Shown: piece by piece, positions 7,995-16,155 of the stretch
How the letters are laid out: each line of letters opens with the position of its first letter
Position numbering within the stretch: position 1 is the first letter of the stretch
NCBI RefSeq assembly: GCF_042752395.1
Contig: NZ_JBHYXZ010000021.1
Span: 13,538 to 77,537, forward strand
Length of the DNA stretch: 64,000 bases
Origin: Actinosynnema sp042752395
GTDB taxonomy: Bacteria; Actinomycetota; Actinomycetes; Mycobacteriales; Pseudonocardiaceae
Direction of reading: 5' to 3'
Program-made: the position numbers and the translations under genes
The notes under the pieces: model-generated
Databases searched by the model: none
Seen by the model: only the letters and a program-made list of their open reading frames with translations
What the model was told of the DNA's origin: nothing

Positions 7995-8348
7995 GTGGAC
8001 TACCCCTATGGTGATCGACTGTTCGCCACTGCTGTTCCGGAAGCCGGTAACGGACCCGCGTCGGCGGCACCGAAGCCGGAGACCGCGCCCGACGGCGATT
8101 GCGTCACCACGCCGGCGAGGTTGTTGCACACACCCGCCCAGGCCGCCCGCATGTTGGCGGTGCCCGAGTCGTGGCTGCGTCGGATGGCCGGACGCCGGGA
8201 GATCGCGTGCACGTTGGTGGGCAAGCATCTCCGGTTCTCCGACGCGGACCTGCACTCGATCATCCAGCGTGGATCCCGACCCGCCCGCCGGGACGACACC
8301 TGCGGACGGGAAACACTCGGCCGGCATCCCCGACACCGGAGGCCGTGA
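7995..8348 (+). CDS. Excisionase-like helix-turn-helix protein (Xis)
   Basis: A 117-residue protein starting at a GTG. Residues ~40-85 form a MerR/excisionase-type winged HTH: LLHTPAQAARMLAVPESWLRRM, then R-R-E-I then LVGKHLRFSDADLHSII, the wing pattern of helix_turn_helix_17 proteins. It lies 94 bases upstream of an intact integrase in the same direction, the usual xis-int order of actinomycete integrative elements. It probably bends att DNA to favour excision. The tail is Arg/His-rich and unremarkable. Confidence 0.7.
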   Translation: MDYPYGDRLFATAVPEAGNGPASAAPKPETAPDGDCVTTPARLLHTPAQAARMLAVPESWLRRMAGRREIACTLVGKHLRFSDADLHSIIQRGSRPARRDDTCGRETLGRHPRHRRP

Positions 8349-8442
8349 ACACAGTTCGGTTGCACTCCAACGGATATGGAGCGTCACTGTCGTCCGCCGT
8401 CATCCACAACCGACGGACATCCCTACCGAGAAGGAGATTGCC

Positions 8443-9552
8443 ATGGCGTGGGCGGAGAAACGCGGCGACGGGTATCGGGTGCGGTACCGGTTGCCGGACG
8501 GGTCGTTGTTCACCGAGAACGGGTTCGACACGCGCGAGGAAGCCGAGAACCGGGCCAGGGACGTGGAGTCCGATCAGCGACGGGGACGGTTCGTCGATCC
8601 CAGGCTGGCGCAGACCCGGTTCGGCGACTGGGTGCGCGAGTGGGTCCAGGCCCACGACGTCAGCGCGGTCACCTGGGCCACCTACGACTCGCACCTGCGC
8701 AACCACATCCTGCCCCGCTTCGCCGACACCGAGCTGGGCGACCTGTCGCGGATGGTGGTCAAGATCTGGGCCAAGCAACTACGGCGGTCGTTGGGCGAGC
8801 GCAGCGTCACCGACGTGGTCAACCTGCTGTCACGGATCCTCGGCGAAGCGGTCGACGAAGGCCTGATCGGCGCCAACCCCTGCCGCAAACTCCGCCTCGC
8901 CACCGGCGACCAACCCGAACGGCCCCACGCCACCGCCGCCCAGATCGCCGGCCTGGCCGCCCGTGTGTCCGCCGACAACGCCGCCCTGATCGTCACCGCC
9001 GCCTACACCGGCCTGCGCTGGGGTGAACTGACCGGCCTGCAATGGGCACGGGTCGACACGGCCAACCGGGAGATCCGCGTCGACGGCAAAGACGGCGCCC
9101 TGCACGAGGTCGGCGGCAAACTCACCCTCGGACCGCCCAAGACCCCCGCCAGCGTCCGCACCGTGCACCTACCCGAGTTCCTGGCCGACCTGCTCGACGA
9201 GCACCACGACCGCCACCCCCACGCCCGGTTCGTGTTCACCGGAACCGACGGCGGCTTCCACCGACGCTCCAACTTCCGCCGCCGCGTCTGGCTACCCGCC
9301 CTGCGCGGCGACACCGGCCGACCGCGGATCAACACCGAGATGCACTTCCACGACCTGCGCCACACCCACAAGACCTGGCTCATCGAGGACGGCGTCCCCG
9401 AAGTCCTCCAGCACAAGCGCATCGGCCACAAGTTCCACGGCGTCATGGGCGTCTACTCCCACGTCACCCAACCCATGATCGACACCATGCTCGCCGCACT
9501 CCAACACCGCTGGGAGCAAACGCGGGAGCAGACGGGGAGCACGAACCCATGA
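8443..9552 (+). CDS. Tyrosine-type site-specific integrase
   Basis: A complete 369-residue integrase. The ATG has AAGGAG seven bases upstream. The first ~50 residues are an AP2-like arm-binding domain (MAWAEKRGDGYRVRYRLPDG). The SAM-like core-binding domain (TWATYDSHLRNHILPRF) and catalytic domain follow. Catalytic residues are visible: TGLRWGELTGL (Arg I), LTLGPPKTPASVRTVHL (Lys hairpin), HDLRHTH (His/Arg), IGHK and the Tyr of MGVYSHV. Its 3' end faces the 3' end of the tRNA-Val gene 118 bases away, so tRNA-Val(CAC) is the likely attB. A decayed relative lies at 25.4-26.4 kb. Confidence 0.85.
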   Translation: MAWAEKRGDGYRVRYRLPDGSLFTENGFDTREEAENRARDVESDQRRGRFVDPRLAQTRFGDWVREWVQAHDVSAVTWATYDSHLRNHILPRFADTELGDLSRMVVKIWAKQLRRSLGERSVTDVVNLLSRILGEAVDEGLIGANPCRKLRLATGDQPERPHATAAQIAGLAARVSADNAALIVTAAYTGLRWGELTGLQWARVDTANREIRVDGKDGALHEVGGKLTLGPPKTPASVRTVHLPEFLADLLDEHHDRHPHARFVFTGTDGGFHRRSNFRRRVWLPALRGDTGRPRINTEMHFHDLRHTHKTWLIEDGVPEVLQHKRIGHKFHGVMGVYSHVTQPMIDTMLAALQHRWEQTREQTGSTNP

Positions 9553-9669
9553 CCACCTTCGCAAATACGGTTGTGGTCAAGATCGTTTGCTCCCCAGATG
9601 CTCCCCGAAACGATCAATGACCCGCAGACAGCGATCGTCTGCAGGCCATTGACCAGGTAAAACACACTG

Positions 9670-9741
9670 TGGGCGATACTGGGATCGAACCAGTGACCTC
9701 TTCGGTGTGAACGAAGCGCTCTCCCGCTGAGCTAAACGCCC
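9670..9741 (-). tRNA. tRNA-Val (CAC)
   Basis: A cloverleaf on the minus strand with anticodon loop TTCACAC. D-arm, anticodon arm (CTTCG/CGAAG) and T-arm (CTGGTTCGATCCCAG) pair well. The acceptor strands GGGCGTT and ATCGCCC pair except for a T-T opposition at the sixth pair; the usual actinobacterial 5' strand is GGGCGAT, so the mismatch is probably a real change. CCA is not encoded. The integrase to the left points at its 3' end, making the 3' part a probable att site. Confidence 0.85.
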
Positions 9742-9791
9742 TTATTCGGTTCTCACTCCCCGCTCTCGCGGTGTGGCCATAGCTTACAACA

Positions 9792-10238
9792 TCATCCCCG
9801 CGAACCAAAAATCGGGCTCTGCAACCAGGTCCAGTCGAGCCCGAACCAGCCGCCGACCAGCGCGAACGCGCCGAGCAGCCAGCACGTCACCACCACGACG
9901 AGACCCGTGGCCGCCAGCACCAGCCCCTTCACCAACAGGTTCTGCCGCTTCAGCCACGCCACCCACGCGTCGTAGTAGCGCTTGGCGAACCGGAGCACCC
10001 GGCCCGCCCACTCGAACTCGGTGGCCAGGATCGCCAGCCCGGCGAAGACGACCAGCCAGCCCGGACCCGGGTACGGGATCATCAGCACGCCCGCGACCAG
10101 CACCAAGCCGCCGACCACGCCGACACCGATGCGATAGGTCAGGTTCAGCGCGGGGTTGCGGCGGAACCGGTGGCGGTACCCCTTCCCCTTGGCGGTGTCT
10201 TCGCGCTGCTCTGTGCCCATGCCCACATCATCGCTCAT
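9792..10238 (-). CDS. Small membrane protein, TIGR02611 / PGPGW type
   Basis: A 148-residue protein with a basic cytoplasmic N-terminus (RHRFRRNPALNLTYRI), two adjacent hydrophobic spans separated by IPYPGPGW, an amphipathic stretch (AKRYYDAWVAWLKRQN) and a final hydrophobic hairpin. The PGPGW turn and length match an actinobacterial family of unknown function. It is transcribed alone toward tRNA-Val. No partner gene suggests a role. Confidence 0.65.
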   Translation of the reverse strand: MSDDVGMGTEQREDTAKGKGYRHRFRRNPALNLTYRIGVGVVGGLVLVAGVLMIPYPGPGWLVVFAGLAILATEFEWAGRVLRFAKRYYDAWVAWLKRQNLLVKGLVLAATGLVVVVTCWLLGAFALVGGWFGLDWTWLQSPIFGSRG

Positions 10239-10304
10239 CCGCCGCGCGCACCGCAGCGACCTGGCCGGACAGCGGTGCGGTCGACTGATTCACGGACGAA
10301 GTGA

Positions 10305-10850
10305 TCAACCGACCGCCCAATGTGGCAAACGCCACACGTTCTCCGTTGTCCGGTGCTCGACGGCTTGCTTGCCGCAGGCACGCCAACGCACGTTTCCGCG
10401 CAGTTCGCGGCTGCCGCGCCTTTCACACGTCACCGCACAGGTGACCGCAGGTGTGACGTTGCGCTCGGACACCTCGCCAGACCGGGGGACGTTGCGTCTA
10501 CCCTGGCTGTTCTCCCGACAGACCGCGTGCGGTCGCGCGCCACTGGCGATGGCCACGTGCCGGAGGTCGTGGGCGGCGAGGTTGCGCCGGAGGGCCAGGA
10601 GCGCCCCCTGGACGACCAGTCCGGCCAACTCCGGGTCGACGCGGATCCGCCGGGTGAGCGAGAACGAAGGCTTCGCGTACCGGTCGTGGGGTTCGCCGAA
10701 GGGCAAGCGGTCACGGATCGTGACGCGGACGACGAGCTGCACGTCCGGGGGATACCGGGTGTCGCGGTGGCGCGAGTCGGTGGGCCAGAGGGGCACTCGC
10801 GTCCAACATTCGCGCAACAGCCGGTACCGGGTTAGGAGTGAACCCAGCAA
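10305..10850 (-). CDS. Hypothetical protein, uncertain
   Basis: An open minus-strand frame of 181 codons. In the part I checked (about 10560-10590) third codon positions in this frame are almost all G or C and second positions about half, the actinomycete coding pattern; the overlapping plus frame (10320-10835) does not fit. The bias disappears by about 10400-10440, so the true 3' end may be earlier. Recognisable features are few: VQLVVRVTIRDRLPFGEPHD and ELAGLVVQGALLALRRNLAAHD. I do not recognise the family. It is divergent from ssgB, with about 180 bases between. 10239-10304 holds nothing clear. Confidence 0.35.
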   Translation of the reverse strand: MLGSLLTRYRLLRECWTRVPLWPTDSRHRDTRYPPDVQLVVRVTIRDRLPFGEPHDRYAKPSFSLTRRIRVDPELAGLVVQGALLALRRNLAAHDLRHVAIASGARPHAVCRENSQGRRNVPRSGEVSERNVTPAVTCAVTCERRGSRELRGNVRWRACGKQAVEHRTTENVWRLPHWAVG

Positions 10851-11028
10851 GATGGGAGCAGCCGGGAGCCAGTGGACACGGAACGCATCGAGGTGGTCGC
10901 CCAGTGGAGTTATATAGCCCCGAACGGGTGATAAACCTCGTGAACACGAGCGTTCCTCGCCACATATACGTCACATGTAGAGACCTCGGTCGTTCCATTG
11001 GCCGGGAAGGGAGAAGAGGGTAACGACG

Positions 11029-11454
11029 ATGCGCAACGACCACGTGACACTCCGCTCAACAGCGGTCTTCGACCTGCTGGCGCCGCGGACCCCGGCCGTC
11101 CCGGTGCAGGTGGAGCTTCGTTATGACACGAAAGACCCGTACGCGGTAGTCGCCGCGTTCCGGACCGGCCGCGCCGGGTGGGTGGAGTGGGTCTTCGCCC
11201 GCGACCTGCTCGCCGACGGCCTGATCGCCGACGCGGGCGACGGCGACGTCCGGATCCGCCCGGCCGCCGACGACCCCGAGGTCGTCGTGATCGAACTCAG
11301 CTCCCCGTCGGGCCACGCCATGTTCGAGGCGTCGGCTCAGGAACTGGCCGACTTCCTCGACCGCACGTACGACGTCGTGGTGCCCGGGAACGAGCACCTG
11401 TGGGTCGACGTCGACGAGGCCCTGACCCACCTGATCTCCAACGATCTGACGTAA
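11029..11454 (+). CDS. ssgB: SsgB-type sporulation/cell division protein (SALP family)
   Basis: A 141-residue protein matching the SsgA/SsgB family in length and layout: VELRYDTKDPYAVVAAF and WVEWVFARDLLADGL are conserved core segments. SsgB is the ancestral member; in Streptomyces it recruits FtsZ during sporulation septation, and it is present in all morphologically complex actinomycetes. The ATG has GGGAGAAGAGGG about 10 bases upstream. The 180 bases before it are AT-richer (TTATATAG, ACATATACG) and probably hold the promoter. A tRNA cluster lies downstream. Confidence 0.85.
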   Translation: MRNDHVTLRSTAVFDLLAPRTPAVPVQVELRYDTKDPYAVVAAFRTGRAGWVEWVFARDLLADGLIADAGDGDVRIRPAADDPEVVVIELSSPSGHAMFEASAQELADFLDRTYDVVVPGNEHLWVDVDEALTHLISNDLT

Positions 11455-11599
11455 AAGCGCAGGTAGCGGGCCTGTGAGGGCGTCAGGGGACCCCCGATTT
11501 GATCCCGCTGCGGTGCATGTAATAAAGTTCCTCTCGCACCGGGGAAGACCGGAACGACAAGCCCCAAAAGGGAAACGTTCCGAGAAATCCACGGAGCAT

Positions 11600-11672
11600 G
11601 CGGATGTAGCGCAGTTGGTAGCGCATCACCTTGCCAAGGTGAGGGTCGCGAGTTCGAGTCTCGTCATCCGCT
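11600..11672 (+). tRNA. tRNA-Gly (GCC)
   Basis: A 73-base cloverleaf with acceptor strands GCGGATG/CATCCGC, anticodon loop TTGCCAA and T-arm GCGAGTTCGAGTCTCGT. Discriminator base is T; CCA is not encoded. First of three tRNAs in one direction. Confidence 0.92.
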
Positions 11673-11700
11673 CGGCAGAGGGCCCCTTGGGCTCAGGCCT

Positions 11701-11728
11701 GACTCCTGGGTGCTAGCCTTCAGGAGTC
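11701..11728. repeat. Inverted repeat between tRNA-Gly and tRNA-Cys
   Basis: Arms GACTCCTG (11701-11708) and CAGGAGTC (11721-11728) enclose a 12-base loop that includes TAGCCT, which resembles a -10 hexamer. It could be a processing or terminator hairpin or the promoter of tRNA-Cys. Confidence 0.4.
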
Positions 11729-11730
11729 AC

Positions 11731-11802
11731 GGCGGAGTGGCCGAGTGGCTTAGGCAAGGGCCTGCAAAGCCCTGTACACGGGTTCGATTCCCGTCTCCGC
11801 CT
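11731..11802 (+). tRNA. tRNA-Cys (GCA)
   Basis: Acceptor strands GGCGGAG/CTCCGCC, anticodon loop CTGCAAA, T-arm CGGGTTCGATTCCCG. No encoded CCA. One base separates it from tRNA-Val. Confidence 0.9.
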
Positions 11803-11803
11803 C

Positions 11804-11878
<75 letters not shown>

Positions 11879-11904
11879 GAGAAGTGCAGCTCAGAGGCGC
11901 GCGG

Positions 11905-12090
11905 TGGGGGGGGGGAGCGGCTGCGGGTATCGGGGTGTTGTTGTATCGCTAGGTCTGTGGGATACCGCCGAGCGGGGGCNNNNNNNNNNACACACAAAAA
12001 AACCCCGCGGGCCGCCTTGTTTTTTTAACACCCCCCCCCCCCCCCACCCCCGCCCCCACCCCCCCCCGCGGGGGCCACCCCCCCCCCCCG
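11905..12090. other. Assembly gap (N at 11980-11989) with unreliable flanks
   Basis: A 10-N run is flanked by long G runs on the left and A/C runs on the right (for example ACACACAAAAAAACCCC, then C tracts). This composition is unlike any gene around it and marks a scaffold join. The true distance and content between tRNA-Val and the integrase remnant are unknown. Confidence 0.85.
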
Positions 12091-12232
12091 GGTCTCTGGC
12101 GTTTGACCGTCATCTGACCGTGAACCTCGCCTCGACTGCCCGACGCTGCGACAGGCCTGCACGCGGTCGACCTGCACCGGACCAGGGCGAGTTCCGGTTC
12201 CTTGCCAGACCCGAGTTCTGATCATCCGACCG

Positions 12233-13261
12233 TCAGCCGACCGTGGGATCCGCCACGCTGGCATGACGGTGGCGAACGCGCTCAAACGCCACCAGGGCCG
12301 CCTCGTCAGACTCGGCAAGAGTGTGCAGGTACCTCTCGGTAGCCCGCAGGCTGGCGTGGCCGAGGCGCTCACGGACGGTCTGGAATGTCGGCACCGCCGG
12401 CGAGCAGCCACGAGGCATGCGCGTGGCGCAGGTCGTACATCCGCACCCGACGCGTGATCCCGGCTGCGGCCAGGGCTGGTTTCCAGATGGTCCTGAGATA
12501 CCACCTGCGAGGTAGGTGCCCATCGGTGTCGACTCGCCGTCCGCACCGAGGCCGATCCTTGCCCTGTGCGCGTCGCCGGGCCCGGTGGCCGGCGTAGGCG
12601 GCGCGGCACGTTTCACATCGGCATCCGCGGGCAGAGTAGCGCGACAGCGTGCCGTGGTCGCCCGAAGTCAACCTGTCGTCGAATGGGTTCGTGTCGATGA
12701 CCGCCGCGTGCTGAGGGAATGGGAACAGCAGGTCGCCGGGTTCGAGGCCTCATCGCTCAACGTAGGCCGCCACCCGGTCGACCAGTTGTCGACGCAGCCG
12801 CAGCCGCCGGAAGTCCCGGTCCTTCGGGTACTCCTTCACCAGGAACCGACCGCCGGTCGGATGGAACCGCGGCTCGACCTCCTCCACCGTCCTGGCCACC
12901 GTCAACAGACACGCCGCCACATCGAGGTCACACACGCGCAGCTCCACCGAACACCCGACTCGATCGCCACCTCCACCAGCAACCGCCACCGCAGGCCGGG
13001 TAGCACATCGAGCAGCGACTCGAACTCCACAGGCTCCAGCACCCGCAATGGGACCGGTGCCACCACCGGACCGCGGAGCCCGACGCACGGGTGCTGCAGC
13101 ACCACCTGGTCTCGCAACGCCGTGGTGAAAATCGAACCGAGCACGGTGCGACACCACTGCACCACCTGCGCCGACACGTCCTCATCGCACAAGCGGTGCA
13201 CGAAGTCCCGCACACGACCCGACACACCCACACGTCGCCTCGAATACCCCACAAACACCAC
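12233..13261 (-). pseudogene. Tyrosine integrase, broken by frameshifts
   Basis: Pieces of one integrase run leftward in changing frames. N-terminal part: VVQWCRTVLGSIFTTALRDQ (12902-13261). Middle: RFHPTGGRFLVKEYPKDRDF (12750-13157). Then an insert with paired Cys (GCRCETCRAAYAGHRARRR) and KPALAAAG, and the catalytic MYDLRHAHASWLLAGGADIP (12369-12671). Finally, in another frame, VRERLGHASLRATERYLHTL (from 12233). The layout is that of actinomycete integrases with a CxC-x2-C insert. At least three frame changes are needed. Its 3' end points at tRNA-Val(GAC). Confidence 0.75.
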
Positions 13262-13326
13262 CTCCGGACATGCTCGATCAGCTGAAACAGCAGCTCATCG
13301 AGCATGTCCGGTTCAACGGCTCCCAG

Positions 13327-16155
13327 CTACAAGGTGCTGCGCTCAGACCCGCTAACGAGATTCCGCACATCGTGAGGCGTGTGGGTCAGGTAGTGACGCA
13401 GCAGATTGGCGGTGGCATTGGCGTCAGCGAGGGCTCGGTGAGCCGTGCCATCAGTGGTGGGTATGCCGATCGCGGTGAGGCAGTCGTGCAGTTTGCGACG
13501 ACCTGCCTGGTGGACGTGCAGGTCGAGCTTCATCGTGCACAGCGTCGCGCTCAACGCGAGCCGGACGTGGGTGCGGGCGAACTCCGCGTTCAGGAAGTTC
13601 AAGTCGAACGAGGCGTTGTGGGCTACGACGACGGCGTCCGCCAAGTGAGCGGCGAGGGTGGGGGCGATGTCGGCGAACGTGGGAGCGCCCACCACCTCGT
13701 CCTCGGTGATGCCGTGGATCTCGGAGGCGGCAAGTGGGCGTTGTGGGTTGACCAGTGCGCTCCACTCCCCCAGGACGGTGCCGTCGGGGGCGACGCGGAT
13801 GACCGCTACCTCGATGACCCGGTCCTTGCCCCAGGCGGCGAAGCCGGTCGTTTCGACGTCCACGACCGCGTAGGCCGTCGGGGTGGAGACGAGAGGTGCC
13901 GGGACGGAGGAGGTCCCGGTGATGACGTCGACTTCGTACTCGGGCAGTCCATCGACCAGGGCGGTCAGTGCGGAACGTGCCCCTGCCAGGTCGAGGTACC
14001 CGGCGGCGTAACCGCGGGTGCGCAGTGGCTTGCCGAGGTGGACGTCGTGCTTCTCTACCGTCGTGTCGGGCAGGGCGGCGGCGATGTCCTCGGCGGTGAT
14101 GTCGTCTTCCAGGAGTAGTTGCTGGAGGACCGCGCGCAGCTGGGCCGGTGTGCACTGGGGCACGGTGAAGGCGACGCCGTCCCGGACGGCCGGCACGCCC
14201 GCCCTGGTCAGCCACGCCGTCAGGGTGTTGAGGATGCGATCGCCGCGCCACGGGAAGACGATGGTGTCATTGCCCGTGGCCAGCGCGGGGTTTCGGGCGA
14301 GGTCGAAGCGGCGGTAGGCCGCGCGTCCTTCGTCGAGGAGGCGTTGCGCGGTGGCGTCGAGATAGCCGGGGACATGGTCGGACTCGTACCACATGCGCAT
14401 TCGGCGGCGGACTTCGTCGTGAATCTCGGCTCGACCGCCGCCGAACTTGGGCGCCCGTCCACCGTGCGAGGGCTCCACCTGGATCAGGGCCGCCCGGTCG
14501 TCCACGGAGACGATCTTCCAACGCCTGCCGGCGAAGATGACGAGCGAACCGACTTCGGTGGGTGTGGTCATGTGCAGCACGCCGAGAGTGCGGGAGCCGT
14601 GCACCAGCCGGTACTCCTGCTTCTCCGCGAAGACCGCGTAGAACGAGTAGTGGTTGACGATCCGCTCCCCCACCCTGCCGAGCAGCAACAGGCCATCAGC
14701 CTCCTGCTGGACGAGTTCGGCTTGGCCGAGGTCACGCAGCAAGGTGGCGAAGGTCGTCTTGTCGATGTGCGCGAACGGTCCGGAGAGGCACAGCGCTTGG
14801 AACAACTCGACCGGGCGGACGCCTTGGTGTTGGGCGATCACCGACATGAGCTGCTGGATGAGCGTCGACAGGTGCAGCGAGGACGTATCCGCGGGCTCGT
14901 ACCAGCGCTCGGACAGCAGACTCATCATCGCCACGGCCTGGAACAGCTCGGCGCGCAGCTCGTCCTGGGGTGCGATGTCGGCGTTGATCTCCTGGGCGGT
15001 CACGTACATGCGCAGCACCGCGGGCTCACCGCGGCGTCCGGACCGGCCGATGCGCTGACGCAGGCTCGCCACCGAGGGCGGAGCCCCGACCTGGGCGACG
15101 GAGGTGAGCGTGCCGATGTCGATGCCCATCTCCAGCGTCGAGGTGCACAGCACGGTGACCGGCCGATTGCTCTTGAGCAGGCCTTCGACGTGCTCGCGCA
15201 CGTCTTTGGCGAGGCTGCCGTGGTGCGGGAAGAACTCGTTGGGCACGGCGTGTTCCTCGCTGCGGCGGCGCAAGCGGTCGGCGTACAGCTCGACGTCTCC
15301 TCGGCGGTCGAAGAAGACGAGGTTGTTGCCGCCTCGCAGGTTGGTGAACACGTGCTCGCTGATTCGCTCGACGGACGTCCCCTCGTCGGATTCCTCGTCG
15401 TCGGTGATCGGCGCCTCGTTGACGTACCCGCGAATGATGGCGCTGATGTCGGCACTTTGATGCGAGGCCGTCACGAGGTGGACGTCGTCGCCGTTGCCTG
15501 GGCGCAAGTAGCCACGCGCTGACTCCATATCGCCCAGGGTTGCCGACAACCCGATGCGGGGAACGCGACGCCGGGTCGCCAACTCGACGCGGTGCAGCAG
15601 CGACTGGAGCTGGGCACCGCGCTCTGTTCCCATGAACGAGTGCATCTCGTCGATCACGACCCAGCGCAGGGCGCGCAGCAACCACCCGATCTCCATGCCC
15701 CGCAGGACGAACATGGCCTCCAGCGACTCCGGCGTGATCAGCAAAATGCCGTCGGGTTTGTTGAGCACCTTGGCCTTGGCCGAACCGGGCACGTCACCGT
15801 GCCAGCGGTGCACCGGGAGGTCCAGTTCTTCGCACAGCTCGTCGAGGCGGCGGTGCTGGTCGTTGATCAGCGCCTTGAGCGGTGACACGTAGAGCACCCG
15901 GATCCCGCCGTCGTCCACCTCGTCGAGCAGGGCGGAGCAGATCGGCAGGAACGCCGCCTCCGTCTTGCCCGACGCGGTGGCCGCCGAGACGATCAGGTCC
16001 TCGGTCCCCTTGAGCACCAAGGGGATCGCCTGTTCCTGCGCGTCGTTGAGCTTCTGCCATCCCTGCCGGTGGATCCAGCGCTGGACCTTCTGGTGGAGGC
16101 GGAAGAACTGGGAGGATCCCGGTGGGGCGTCAGAGGCGGAAGGTGGCCAGCTCAT
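13327..16155 (-). CDS. DExH helicase fused to DEDDh 3'-5' exonuclease (Shango SngC-like)
   Basis: 942 residues. Residues ~20-560 are a superfamily 2 Lhr/BrxHI-like helicase: Walker A SAATASGKTEA, VLYVSPLKALINDQ, the DExH box VIDEMHSF, GLSATLG, and motif VI QRIGRSGRRG. A helical middle part (AGRRWKIVSVDDRAA) follows. Residues ~750-925 are a DnaQ-type exonuclease: VVDVETTGF (Exo I D and E), HNASFDLNF (Exo II) and HRALADANATA (Exo III H and D). It probably unwinds and degrades DNA. Its start overlaps the upstream ATPase gene by 26 bases. With the TerB and ATPase genes it forms a Shango-like operon; I recall Shango as TerB plus ATPase plus helicase, and the exonuclease fusion is notable. BrxL, PglX and PglZ are absent, so it is not BREX. 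Confidence 0.8.
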   Translation of the reverse strand: MSWPPSASDAPPGSSQFFRLHQKVQRWIHRQGWQKLNDAQEQAIPLVLKGTEDLIVSAATASGKTEAAFLPICSALLDEVDDGGIRVLYVSPLKALINDQHRRLDELCEELDLPVHRWHGDVPGSAKAKVLNKPDGILLITPESLEAMFVLRGMEIGWLLRALRWVVIDEMHSFMGTERGAQLQSLLHRVELATRRRVPRIGLSATLGDMESARGYLRPGNGDDVHLVTASHQSADISAIIRGYVNEAPITDDEESDEGTSVERISEHVFTNLRGGNNLVFFDRRGDVELYADRLRRRSEEHAVPNEFFPHHGSLAKDVREHVEGLLKSNRPVTVLCTSTLEMGIDIGTLTSVAQVGAPPSVASLRQRIGRSGRRGEPAVLRMYVTAQEINADIAPQDELRAELFQAVAMMSLLSERWYEPADTSSLHLSTLIQQLMSVIAQHQGVRPVELFQALCLSGPFAHIDKTTFATLLRDLGQAELVQQEADGLLLLGRVGERIVNHYSFYAVFAEKQEYRLVHGSRTLGVLHMTTPTEVGSLVIFAGRRWKIVSVDDRAALIQVEPSHGGRAPKFGGGRAEIHDEVRRRMRMWYESDHVPGYLDATAQRLLDEGRAAYRRFDLARNPALATGNDTIVFPWRGDRILNTLTAWLTRAGVPAVRDGVAFTVPQCTPAQLRAVLQQLLLEDDITAEDIAAALPDTTVEKHDVHLGKPLRTRGYAAGYLDLAGARSALTALVDGLPEYEVDVITGTSSVPAPLVSTPTAYAVVDVETTGFAAWGKDRVIEVAVIRVAPDGTVLGEWSALVNPQRPLAASEIHGITEDEVVGAPTFADIAPTLAAHLADAVVVAHNASFDLNFLNAEFARTHVRLALSATLCTMKLDLHVHQAGRRKLHDCLTAIGIPTTDGTAHRALADANATANLLRHYLTHTPHDVRNLVSGSERSTL

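Noticed and set aside
10320..10835. A 171-codon plus-strand frame
   Set aside because: Codon-position GC in the part tested fits the minus strand frame, not this one.
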